From contig CAJUEV010000003.1 of assembly GCA_910585785.1 (NCBI GenBank), forward strand, positions 121,460 through 185,459: 64,000 bases of DNA, read 5' to 3'. Position numbers and translations under genes: made by a program. This document shows, in pieces, positions 52,268-60,851 of this stretch; positions within the stretch are counted from its first letter, which is position 1, and each line of letters opens with the position of its first letter. Source of the stretch: an uncultured Christensenella sp. (lineage in GTDB: Bacteria; Bacillota; Clostridia; Christensenellales; Borkfalkiaceae). The notes below the pieces were generated by a model. The model was not told the origin of the DNA. It did no database searches and worked only from the letters and a program-made list of their open reading frames with translations.

Positions 52268-54124
52268 ATGGAATACGAAAAAAACGAGGCGTTCACGCTT
52301 GAACAATTCCATAACGGAACCGCCGACAACGCTTACGAATTTTTCGGTTGCCATAAGCTTTCGCAAAACAATTTCGTTTTTCGCGTATGGGCTCCGCACG
52401 CGTCAAAAGTATCGCTTTCAATAAATAAAAACAATGGTGAAAGCGTTTACGCTATGACCCGTTTAAACGACGGAGAATGTTACGAAACTGTTATAAACGC
52501 GCATATCGGGGACAAGTACCGCTATATAATAGAAACGTTCGACAACAGAAAAATTTATAAAGCGGACCCTTACGCTTTCCGCGCGGATTATCCCGAACAG
52601 CGGTTTTCGGTAATATGCGAGTTGCCTGTTTCAACTGAGTATCTGCCTCTAAAAGAGGAACAGCCGAAGGATATTCCCATAAATATTTACGAAGTTAATT
52701 TGCTTAGCTGGAAGCGACGTGCGGACAACGGATTTTTAACCTATGCCGAACTTGCGGACGAGCTTGTTAAATACGTAAAAGATATGGGTTATACCCACGT
52801 AGAATTTATGCCCGTCACGGAATTTCCATATGAAGGGAGCTGGGGCTATCAGGTTACGGGTTATTTTTCGGTTACTTCCAGACTGGGTTCGCCGCAAGAT
52901 TTCAAAAATTTGGTCGACGCTTTTCATTCAAACGGAATTAAAGTAATTATCGATTGGGTTCCGGCGCATTTTCCGAAAGACGACTGGGGACTTTACGAGT
53001 TTGACGGACAACCTCTGTACGAATGTCCCTTGTGGGATAATATGGAGCATAGCGGTTGGGGAACGCGCAAGTTTGACTTCGGGCGCGGAGAAGTGGACAG
53101 CTTTTTGCTTTCGTCCGCAAGATTTTTCTTTGAAACGTACGCGATTGACGGAATCAGGGTTGACGCGGTGGCTTCTATGCTGTACCTTGATTACGATAGA
53201 GCGCAGGACGACTTCACTCCAAACGAGTTGGGCGACAACAGAAATCTTTCCGCTATAAATTTCATAAAAAAGTTAAACACAAGCGTCAAAAAAAGATTCA
53301 AAGGCGCTGTTATGACCGCCGAAGAATCAACCGCATATGCGAAAGTAACGGGCAAAATTTGCGACGGCGGGTTGGGCTTTGATTATAAATGGAATATGGG
53401 CTGGATGAACGACGTATTGTTTTATTGCAGACAAGACCCGTATTTCAGAAATCATCACCACAACAAAATTACGTTTTCACTTGTTTATTCTTTTGAAGAA
53501 AATTATATATTGCCGCTCTCTCACGACGAGGTTGTGCACGTAAAGGGCTCCATTGTCAATAAAATGCCCGGCGAATATCAAAACAAATTTGCCGGCGAGC
53601 GCGCGCTTTTAGGATTTATGTACGCCCACCCCGGAAAAAAACTTAATTTTATGGGGTATGAGCTGGCGCAGTTTAAAGAGTGGGACTATACCGCCGGAAT
53701 AGATTTTTGCTTGCTTGAATACGAGCTTCACGCAAAAATGCAACACTTCGTCAAGACGTTAAACTTTTTCTATTCCGAAAACAAGCCGTTGTATGAAATT
53801 GACGACAGTTGGGACGGTTTCGAGTGGCTGGTTGTAGACGACAAATACAATAATTTGTTTGCGTTTACCCGTTATGATAAAAACAAAGAAAGCATAACAG
53901 CCGTTATTAATTTTTCCGGCGTAGATTTGACGGGATATAAAATAAAAATACCGAAAGGCAAGTACGCTTTGGTTTTTAATACGGATGATAAGGCTTTCGG
54001 CGGCAGCGGTCAGATAAAAAATAAAATATATTTATCTACCGCTAAAAAAGGCAAAGTTAAGGAGTGTTCTATGACATTGGATATTCCAAAACTTACCTGC
54101 TTATATTTGAAAAAAATAAAATAA
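52268..54124 (+). CDS. glgB: 1,4-alpha-glucan branching enzyme
   Basis: Introduces alpha-1,6 branches into glycogen. An N-terminal CBM48 region (about 20-115) is followed by the GH13 barrel with HVEFMPVTEFPYEGSWGYQV, the nucleophile in GIRVDAVASMLYLDY, the acid in VMTAEESTAY and LSHDEVVHVKGS. 618 residues, normal. First gene of a five-gene glycogen cluster. Start fixed by the N-terminal domain length. Confidence 0.96.
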   Translation: MEYEKNEAFTLEQFHNGTADNAYEFFGCHKLSQNNFVFRVWAPHASKVSLSINKNNGESVYAMTRLNDGECYETVINAHIGDKYRYIIETFDNRKIYKADPYAFRADYPEQRFSVICELPVSTEYLPLKEEQPKDIPINIYEVNLLSWKRRADNGFLTYAELADELVKYVKDMGYTHVEFMPVTEFPYEGSWGYQVTGYFSVTSRLGSPQDFKNLVDAFHSNGIKVIIDWVPAHFPKDDWGLYEFDGQPLYECPLWDNMEHSGWGTRKFDFGRGEVDSFLLSSARFFFETYAIDGIRVDAVASMLYLDYDRAQDDFTPNELGDNRNLSAINFIKKLNTSVKKRFKGAVMTAEESTAYAKVTGKICDGGLGFDYKWNMGWMNDVLFYCRQDPYFRNHHHNKITFSLVYSFEENYILPLSHDEVVHVKGSIVNKMPGEYQNKFAGERALLGFMYAHPGKKLNFMGYELAQFKEWDYTAGIDFCLLEYELHAKMQHFVKTLNFFYSENKPLYEIDDSWDGFEWLVVDDKYNNLFAFTRYDKNKESITAVINFSGVDLTGYKIKIPKGKYALVFNTDDKAFGGSGQIKNKIYLSTAKKGKVKECSMTLDIPKLTCLYLKKIK

Positions 54125-54145
54125 AGTTTTTTGGGGGATTTAGCG

Positions 54146-55348
54146 ATGCTAAGAAAAAAAGAGTGTGTTGCTATGTTGTTGGCTGGCGGACAAGGTTCAA
54201 GATTGTACGCTTTGACAAGCAATATCGCAAAACCTGCGGTTTCGTTCGGCGCGAAGTACAGAATCATCGACTTTCCGCTTTCCAACTGCATAAATTCGGG
54301 TATTGACACTGTGGGAGTGCTCACCCAATATCAGCCTTTGGTGCTTAACGAGTACATTGGTAACGGGCAGCCGTGGGATTTGGACAGAACTTTCGGCGGC
54401 GTGCATATTTTGTCGCCTTACGAAGCGAAAACAGATACGTCCTGGTACAAAGGCACGGCTAATGCAATTTATCAGAATATAAGATTTATGAAAATGTACG
54501 ACCCCGAGTACGTGCTTATTCTTTCGGGCGACCACATTTATAAAATGGACTACGATAAAATGCTTCAAGCGCACAAAGCTGCGGGTGCGGATTGTACAAT
54601 CGCTTGTATGGAAGTGCCTTTAAAAGAGGCGTCGCGCTTCGGAATTTTAAACACCAATCCCGACGGCACGATTTACGAATTTGAAGAAAAACCCGCTCAG
54701 CCTAAAAGCAACCTTGCTTCAATGGGTATATACATTTTTACGGCGGCAAAACTTTTTAAATATCTTGAAGAGGACGACAAAAATCCCGATTCCGAAAAGG
54801 ACTTCGGCAAAAACGTTTTACCGTCAATGCTTAAAGCGGGCGAAAAAATGTTCACTTACCGCTTCGAAGGATATTGGAAGGACGTCGGCACAATCAGTTC
54901 TTTATGGGAAGCGAATATGGATTTGCTGGGAGTTGTGCCTAACTTCGAACTTGCCGACAGAGAAAACGAAATCCATTCAAGAAGTCCGCTCGCGCCCCCC
55001 GCGTTTGTCACAGGAGAAATAGTTAATTCTATACTCGCCACCGGCGGAGAAATAGAGGGAAAGGTGGTTAATTCGGTTGTCGGCACCGATTGCGTTATAG
55101 AAAAGGGCGCGGAAGTTATAGACAGCGTGCTTATGAGCAATATAACAGTAAAAGCCGGCGCAAAAATTAACTACGCAATTATAGACGAAGAAGTAACCAT
55201 CGGCGAAAAAGCGATAATCGGCGCGCCGATAGAGGAAGCGTTGAAAGTAGGCGGAAAGTGCAACGGAATAACCGTTCTCGGCAGAGGCGTTACCGTTAAA
55301 AAAGGCGGGAAAATACCCGCCGGAGAAATTGTGGACAAAAACGTATAA
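54146..55348 (+). CDS. glgC: glucose-1-phosphate adenylyltransferase, catalytic subunit
   Basis: Makes ADP-glucose, the committed step of glycogen synthesis. Nucleotidyltransferase motif MLLAGGQGSRLYALT, AKPAVSFGAKYRIIDF, SGDHIYKMDY and FEGYWKDVGT. A left-handed beta-helix C-terminal domain with hexapeptide-like repeats follows. ATG 54146 with GGGGGAT upstream is chosen over TTG 54131. Works with the GlgD subunit next door. Confidence 0.96.
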   Translation: MLRKKECVAMLLAGGQGSRLYALTSNIAKPAVSFGAKYRIIDFPLSNCINSGIDTVGVLTQYQPLVLNEYIGNGQPWDLDRTFGGVHILSPYEAKTDTSWYKGTANAIYQNIRFMKMYDPEYVLILSGDHIYKMDYDKMLQAHKAAGADCTIACMEVPLKEASRFGILNTNPDGTIYEFEEKPAQPKSNLASMGIYIFTAAKLFKYLEEDDKNPDSEKDFGKNVLPSMLKAGEKMFTYRFEGYWKDVGTISSLWEANMDLLGVVPNFELADRENEIHSRSPLAPPAFVTGEIVNSILATGGEIEGKVVNSVVGTDCVIEKGAEVIDSVLMSNITVKAGAKINYAIIDEEVTIGEKAIIGAPIEEALKVGGKCNGITVLGRGVTVKKGGKIPAGEIVDKNV

Positions 55349-55363
55349 GGGGGAAAGAGAATT

Positions 55364-56470
55364 ATGGCATCAACAGTCGGCGTAATTTTTTCAAGCATAA
55401 ATGAAGAAAACGTGCCCGAACTCACAAAAGTGCGTTCAATGGGTTCGCTTCCTTTCGGCGGAAGATACCGTTTGGTCGATTTCGCTCTGTCGAATATGGT
55501 CAACTCCGGCATAACTACCGTAGGAATGATAACAAAAAACAATTACCAGTCGCTTATGGACCATTTGGGAACGGGCAAGTATTGGGATTTGGCAAGAAAG
55601 GAGGGTGGACTTATACTTTTGCCCCCTTACAGCGGCGAAACGGAAACATTGTACAAAAACCGTCTTGAAGCGCTTAAAGGCGCGACTGCGTTTTTGAAAA
55701 AAGCAAAGCAGGATTTTGTAGTGCTGGCGGACAGCGACTCGATATATAAACTGGATTACAGCAAAGTTATTGATTTTCATATCAAAAACAACGCCGATAT
55801 TACAATGGTTTATCACGAGCACGAAACCAAAAAGTCGCACTATTATATGACTTTCGATACGGCTAAGGATGGTAAAATTACCGAAATTGAAATAAATTCC
55901 ACCAAAGGCGGAATAAAGAAAAATTACATAAACGTAATGGTTGCGCGCAGGTCATTCCTTTTGAGAATAACGCAGGAAGCAATTCAGCACGGTTATACAA
56001 GTTTCGGTAAGGATATTTTAAGTCCCGGCGTAAAAACCTATAATCTTTACGGATATAAATTGGACGGCTATTACGCCAGCATAACGTCGTTAAACGGTTA
56101 TTTTGACGCAAATATGGATATGCTTGATAAAGATATCCGTACCGAAATTTTCGGCGGCAGAGACGTTTATACAAAAGTAAACGATAGTTCGCCCGCGAAA
56201 ATAGCGGAAGGCGCCATAGTTAAAAATTCGCTGGTTTCGGACGGCTGCCTTATTGAAGGAACGGTTGAAAACTGCGTGCTTTTCCGCGGCGTAAAAATAG
56301 GAAAGGGCGCCGTTGTTAAAAATTGTATAATAATGACCGATAATATTATCGGTGAAAACTGTAATTTAGCATACGTTATAAGCGACAAAAATTCGGTTAT
56401 ACGCGATAACAGAACGCTTGCCGGCTGCGAAATACAGCCTTACTTTATAAATAAAGGCTCGCTAATCTGA
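55364..56470 (+). CDS. glgD: GlgD, regulatory subunit of glucose-1-phosphate adenylyltransferase
   Basis: Related to GlgC (GGRYRLVDFALSNMVNSGITTVGM; ADSDSIYKLDYSKVI; LDGYYASITSLNGYFDAN). It lacks the GGQGSRL-type catalytic loop, reading VGVIFSSINEENVPEL instead. In Firmicutes GlgD modulates GlgC in a mixed complex. 368 residues. Ribosome binding site GGGGGAAAGAG, 15 bases after glgC. Confidence 0.94.
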   Translation: MASTVGVIFSSINEENVPELTKVRSMGSLPFGGRYRLVDFALSNMVNSGITTVGMITKNNYQSLMDHLGTGKYWDLARKEGGLILLPPYSGETETLYKNRLEALKGATAFLKKAKQDFVVLADSDSIYKLDYSKVIDFHIKNNADITMVYHEHETKKSHYYMTFDTAKDGKITEIEINSTKGGIKKNYINVMVARRSFLLRITQEAIQHGYTSFGKDILSPGVKTYNLYGYKLDGYYASITSLNGYFDANMDMLDKDIRTEIFGGRDVYTKVNDSSPAKIAEGAIVKNSLVSDGCLIEGTVENCVLFRGVKIGKGAVVKNCIIMTDNIIGENCNLAYVISDKNSVIRDNRTLAGCEIQPYFINKGSLI

Positions 56471-56490
56471 AATAATTTGGGGGAACGATA

Positions 56491-58086
56491 ATGGCAAACA
56501 CCAAGACAGCCGATACGGCAAAGACAACAAAAACAGCCAAAAAAACGACGGCAACTACCGCCGCTAAAAAGACGACGGGAACAAAGTCGACAAGTACTTC
56601 CGCAAAAAAATCAACGGCAGCTTCGGCAAAAAAGCCTATTCCCGCAGTAAAAACCGAAAAGGTGTGGGAAGGTAAAAAGAAAATACTTTTCGTCGCTTCC
56701 GAATGCCAGCCTTTTGTGGTTACGGGCGGGCTTGCGGAAGTTATAGGTTCGCTTTCCAGGTCGCTTGCGGCTACCGACAGATACGACGTGCGCGTTATTG
56801 TGCCGCTGTATTCCGATATAAAGCAGGAATACAGAGAAAAGTTTACCTATAAGGGAAATTTGTACGTGCATCTTGCGTGGCGCAATCAATACTGCGGCAT
56901 TTTCGAATATCAAAAAGACGGTGTAATTTATTACTTTGTCGACAACGAGTTTTACTTTAAACGCCCCGGCTGTTACGGATATTACGACGACGGCGAAAGA
57001 TTTGCCTTCTTTTCGAGAGCGGTGCTTGAAATTATGCCGTTTATTGATTTTTATCCGGACGTTATGCACTGCCACGACTGGCAGTCTGCGCTTGCGGCTA
57101 TCTATCTTAAAACAAATTATTGTTTCAGACCCGAATATCAGTTTATACGCGCGCTTTTCACCATTCATAACATAGAATATCAAGGGCAATATTCGCTTGA
57201 TTTATTGGGGGATTTGTTCGATATTTACGGCAGCTATCAATATCTTGTCGAATATAAAAATTCAATTAACCTTATGAAGGGCGCAATCGAATGCTGTGAA
57301 AGATTTTCAACCGTAAGCCCCAGATACGCGCAGGAAATTAAGGACCCGTACTTTGCACACGGGCTTGACCCCATAGTAAGGCGCAACGAATTTAAGCTTA
57401 CCGGCATACTCAACGGCATAGACGACGTCGGTTACAGTTGCGTGCAGGATAAACACCTGTTTGCCAACTACACCGCGGAAGATTTTACAAACAAAGCCGT
57501 CTGCAAGAAAGAATTGCAGAAAATGCTGGGGTTGCCGCAAAAGGCGGAAACGCCCGTAATTTCAATGATTTCACGTTTGGTTTCGCATAAGGGACTTGAC
57601 CTTGTAACAAACGTTATTGAAGAAATTTTGCAGGACGACGTTCAAATAGTTATATTGGGAACGGGCGACGCGCACTATGAAGGTTTCTTCAAAAATCTTG
57701 CGGAAAGGTATCCCGATAAACTCAGCGCAAACATCGTGTTCAACGGCGACTTATCCAGAAAGATATATTCCGGTTCCGATATTTTCCTTATGCCGTCAAA
57801 GTCGGAGCCGTGCGGGCTGTCGCAGATGATTGCCTGCCGTTACGGCACCATTCCCGTAGTAAGAGAAACGGGTGGCTTATACGACAGCATAAAGCCGCTT
57901 GTAAACGGATATACCTTTGCAAATTACAACGCTCACGATATGATGTACGTCATCCGTCAGGCGGTAAACGATTATAAAAACAAAGCGGAGTGGACAAAAC
58001 TTATGTACAGAGCCGCCACGACTGATTTCAGCTGGGGGCATTCTGCAAAAGAATACGAAATACTCTATTTGGATATGCTTAAATAA
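56491..58086 (+). CDS. glgA: glycogen synthase with Lys/Thr/Ala-rich N-terminal tail
   Basis: GT5 ADP-glucose-dependent synthase. The enzyme proper starts near residue 66 with ILFVASECQPFVVTGGLAEV, which carries the ADP-glucose-binding KxGGL-type motif in altered form (TGGL). ISRLVSHKGLDLV and PSKSEPCGLSQMIACRYGTIP follow. The first ~60 residues are almost only Lys, Thr, Ala and Ser with AKKTT/AKKST repeats, like a histone H1 tail. Typical GlgA begins at the catalytic domain. ATG 56491 has GGGGGA upstream, so the tail looks translated. Confidence 0.94.
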   Translation: MANTKTADTAKTTKTAKKTTATTAAKKTTGTKSTSTSAKKSTAASAKKPIPAVKTEKVWEGKKKILFVASECQPFVVTGGLAEVIGSLSRSLAATDRYDVRVIVPLYSDIKQEYREKFTYKGNLYVHLAWRNQYCGIFEYQKDGVIYYFVDNEFYFKRPGCYGYYDDGERFAFFSRAVLEIMPFIDFYPDVMHCHDWQSALAAIYLKTNYCFRPEYQFIRALFTIHNIEYQGQYSLDLLGDLFDIYGSYQYLVEYKNSINLMKGAIECCERFSTVSPRYAQEIKDPYFAHGLDPIVRRNEFKLTGILNGIDDVGYSCVQDKHLFANYTAEDFTNKAVCKKELQKMLGLPQKAETPVISMISRLVSHKGLDLVTNVIEEILQDDVQIVILGTGDAHYEGFFKNLAERYPDKLSANIVFNGDLSRKIYSGSDIFLMPSKSEPCGLSQMIACRYGTIPVVRETGGLYDSIKPLVNGYTFANYNAHDMMYVIRQAVNDYKNKAEWTKLMYRAATTDFSWGHSAKEYEILYLDMLK

Positions 58087-58108
58087 TTTCACTTAACAGG
58101 AGAACATA

Positions 58109-60547
58109 ATGAGTAATACTGCTATTACCGAAAAGGAAGTTAAAGACGCCATTAAGGGCAAACTGTCAAGATATTTCGGCGTTGCCCCGTCGGAGGCTTC
58201 CAAAGACCAAATTTATAAAGCGGTTGTTATGGTCGTAAGGGATGTCTTACTTGAAAAAAGACAACATTTTCATAAAAAGATTAAAGCCAAGCGCTCGAAG
58301 CGGGTTTATTATCTTTGTATGGAATTTCTTATGGGCCGTTCGCTTAAAAACAGCCTTTATAATCTCGGCGCGACTTCGGCTTTTGAAAAGGCTGTTTCAA
58401 ACTATAACTTATCGCTTGACGATTTATATGAATTGGAGCCCGACGCGGGACTCGGTAACGGCGGTTTAGGAAGGCTTGCCGCGTGCTTTATGGACGCGCT
58501 GGCAACGGGAAATTATCCCGCAATGGGTTATTCGTTAAGGTACGAATACGGCTTATTCAAACAAAAAATAGTGGACGGCTGGCAGATAGAATTGCCCGAC
58601 GTTTGGTTGCCCGGCGGCGAGGCGTGGCTTACGCAGAGAACGGATAAATCGTTTATAGTACGCTTTAACGGGCAAATAGTTGAAAAATGGACGAAAAACG
58701 GGCTTGAAACAAGCTATGTAAACTGTAACGAGGTTCAGGCTGTCGCTTACGATATGATGGTTTCGGGCAAAGACAGCGAAGCGGTTTCCGTCCTCAGATT
58801 ATGGAAAGCAAAGCCCGTTCAGGACTTCAATATGAAGCTGTTTTCGCAAGGCGATTACTATCAGGCGATGACGGACGACAACGACGCGGATTTGCTTACA
58901 AAAGTTTTATATCCTGCCGACAATCACAATGCGGGCAAGTCGTTGAGGTTAAAACAGCAATATTTCCTTTGCTCGGCGTCAATTCAAAATATAGTGGAGG
59001 ACCACAAGCACAGATACGGAAATATTGCGGATTTGCCTAAACTTGCCGCAATTCATCTTAACGATACGCATCCGGCATTGGCTATTCCCGAACTTATGCG
59101 TATTTTGGTGGACGAATACTTCTATGACTGGGAAAAGGCGTGGGCGATTACTACCGCAACTTGCGCGTACACAAACCACACCGTGCTTGCGGAAGCATTG
59201 GAAACCTGGTCGGAAGACCTTATTGCAAGGACTATTCCCAGAATTCATTCAATAATTAAAGAACTCAACAGAAGACTTTGCGAACAGCTTTGGGACAGAT
59301 TCCCCGGCGAATGGGCAAAAATTTCAAGAATGTCTTTAATTGAACACGACCGCATTAAAATGGCCAATCTTTCCGTATTCGGAGGTCATAGCGTAAACGG
59401 CGTTTCTACGTTGCACAGCGAAATTATTAAACAGTCTGTGTTTAAAGATTTTTATGATTTTACGCCCGAAAAATTTACAAACGTTACAAACGGTATTGCG
59501 CACAGAAGATGGCTTAACCAATCCAATCCCGAACTTGCCGCGCTTTTGAACGAATGTATAGGCGACGGTTATGAATTGAACGGCGAAAAACTTGCCGACT
59601 TTAAGAAATTTGAAGACGACAAAACTGTTTTGGCTAGGCTTGAAGAAATTAAACTTGCCAAAAAGAAGCAATTTGCCGAATTCGCCAAGAAAAAGCAGGG
59701 ACTTATTATCAACCCCGAAACGCTGTTTGACGTGCAGGCAAAACGTTTGCACGAGTACAAAAGGCAATTGCTTAACGTTTTGCACATTATCGATACGTAT
59801 CTGGATTTAAAAGAAAATCCCGATATGAAAATAGTGCCCAAAACGTATATTTTCGGAGCGAAAGCAGCCCCCGGTTACGATATGGCAAAGAAAATTATAA
59901 AGTTGATTAATTTCCTTGCCGACGAGATAAGAAGCAATCCCAAGATTAAAGAAAAACTTAACGTTGTTTATATGGAAGACTACAACGTTACTATGTCGGA
60001 AAAACTTATGCCAGCTTCCGAAATTTCAGAGCAGATTTCTCTTGCGGGTAAAGAAGCAAGCGGCACCGGCAATATGAAATTTATGATTAACGGCGCGCTG
60101 ACCATCGGCACTATGGACGGCGCAAACGTTGAAATGACCGAAGCGGTAGGCAAAGAAAATATATTTATCTTCGGATATAAAGCCAATGAAGTTGACGAAA
60201 TTTGGCGCAACGGATATTCTTCAAGCAAGTATTATAACGAGTCGCCCAGATTAAGAAGAATTATTGAAGCGCTGATTATAGGCTTCAACGGGCAGTCGTT
60301 TGCGGAAATTGCAAATTATCTTTTAACAGGCTCGCCCGTTGCCGACCCGTATATGTGTATGGCGGATTTTGCCGATTACAGCAGCACTCAACAAAAAATT
60401 TCAAAGCTGTATTCCACTGATAAAACAAAATGGAATCAGATGTCGCTCAGAAATATTGCCGCCGCGGGAGTTTTTGCCGCCGATAGAGCAATAGCAGAAT
60501 ATGCGAACAATATCTGGAACTTAAAAAGTTTAAAATCTGATAAATAA
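58109..60547 (+). CDS. glgP: glycogen/starch phosphorylase
   Basis: PLP enzyme releasing glucose-1-phosphate from glycogen. Landmarks are YYLCMEFLMGRSLKNSLYNLG, EPDAGLGNGGLGRLAACFMD, KRLHEYKRQLLN and the PLP-lysine signature EASGTGNMKFMINGALTIGT. 812 residues, full length. Ribosome binding site CAGGAG. Last gene of the cluster, so synthesis and breakdown are encoded together, ending at a terminator. Confidence 0.97.
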   Translation: MSNTAITEKEVKDAIKGKLSRYFGVAPSEASKDQIYKAVVMVVRDVLLEKRQHFHKKIKAKRSKRVYYLCMEFLMGRSLKNSLYNLGATSAFEKAVSNYNLSLDDLYELEPDAGLGNGGLGRLAACFMDALATGNYPAMGYSLRYEYGLFKQKIVDGWQIELPDVWLPGGEAWLTQRTDKSFIVRFNGQIVEKWTKNGLETSYVNCNEVQAVAYDMMVSGKDSEAVSVLRLWKAKPVQDFNMKLFSQGDYYQAMTDDNDADLLTKVLYPADNHNAGKSLRLKQQYFLCSASIQNIVEDHKHRYGNIADLPKLAAIHLNDTHPALAIPELMRILVDEYFYDWEKAWAITTATCAYTNHTVLAEALETWSEDLIARTIPRIHSIIKELNRRLCEQLWDRFPGEWAKISRMSLIEHDRIKMANLSVFGGHSVNGVSTLHSEIIKQSVFKDFYDFTPEKFTNVTNGIAHRRWLNQSNPELAALLNECIGDGYELNGEKLADFKKFEDDKTVLARLEEIKLAKKKQFAEFAKKKQGLIINPETLFDVQAKRLHEYKRQLLNVLHIIDTYLDLKENPDMKIVPKTYIFGAKAAPGYDMAKKIIKLINFLADEIRSNPKIKEKLNVVYMEDYNVTMSEKLMPASEISEQISLAGKEASGTGNMKFMINGALTIGTMDGANVEMTEAVGKENIFIFGYKANEVDEIWRNGYSSSKYYNESPRLRRIIEALIIGFNGQSFAEIANYLLTGSPVADPYMCMADFADYSSTQQKISKLYSTDKTKWNQMSLRNIAAAGVFAADRAIAEYANNIWNLKSLKSDK

Positions 60548-60566
60548 ATTTATTGAATAAAAAATC

Positions 60567-60597
60567 AAAAAATCAGGGTTACAAACCCTGATTTTTT
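60567..60597. terminator. terminator after glgP
   Basis: AAAAAATCAGGGTT-ACA-AACCCTGATTTTTT is a near-perfect hairpin with a T6 run. The motif copy 4 begins at the next base. Confidence 0.9.
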
Positions 60598-60617
60598 GAT
60601 ACTATGTCAGACATAAT
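60598..60617 (+). repeat. TACTATGT-N3-ACATAAT motif, copy 4
   Basis: GATACTATGT-CAG-ACATAAT lies directly after the glgP terminator and about 95 bases upstream of the recombinase promoter. The core TACTATGT and ACATAA are identical to the other three copies. Confidence 0.75.
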
Positions 60618-60710
60618 CGCCTTAAATCGTTTTTTTAAGTTAGTTTATCAATAAATGCTATTGTAAATCTTAATTAAATGATTTTTTGTTCATTTTTTAT
60701 TATTTTTATT

Positions 60711-60739
60711 TGACAAATGATTTTTAACGTGGTATCCTT
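60711..60739 (+). promoter_or_regulatory. promoter of the Xer-like recombinase gene
   Basis: TTGACA near 60711 and TATCCT near 60734 are spaced by about 17 bases. The transcript would start just before a large inverted repeat. The intergenic stretch 60548-60851 otherwise holds the terminator, motif copy 4 and the palindrome; no gene is seen in it. Confidence 0.55.
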
Positions 60740-60751
60740 CTTTTAGGCGGT

Positions 60752-60787
60752 AAACTATTCGTAAAACCTGTCTTTTACGAATAGTTT
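60752..60787. repeat. 15-6-15 perfect inverted repeat upstream of the recombinase (possible recombination site or RNA hairpin)
   Basis: AAACTATTCGTAAAA (60752-60766), CCTGTC, TTTTACGAATAGTTT (60773-60787). The arms are perfect reverse complements. The 6-base centre equals the spacer of dif sites. No T tract follows, so it is not a standard terminator. Confidence 0.8.
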
Positions 60788-60851
60788 GACTTATATAAAA
60801 ACAGCAAATAAGCCTACGCTTCAAATAAAAAAATAATTTTCAGGTGATAAA

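Noticed and set aside
59990..60010. TTACTATGTCGG in glgP as a motif copy
   Set aside because: The left half matches but it is followed by AAAAAC instead of ACATAA.
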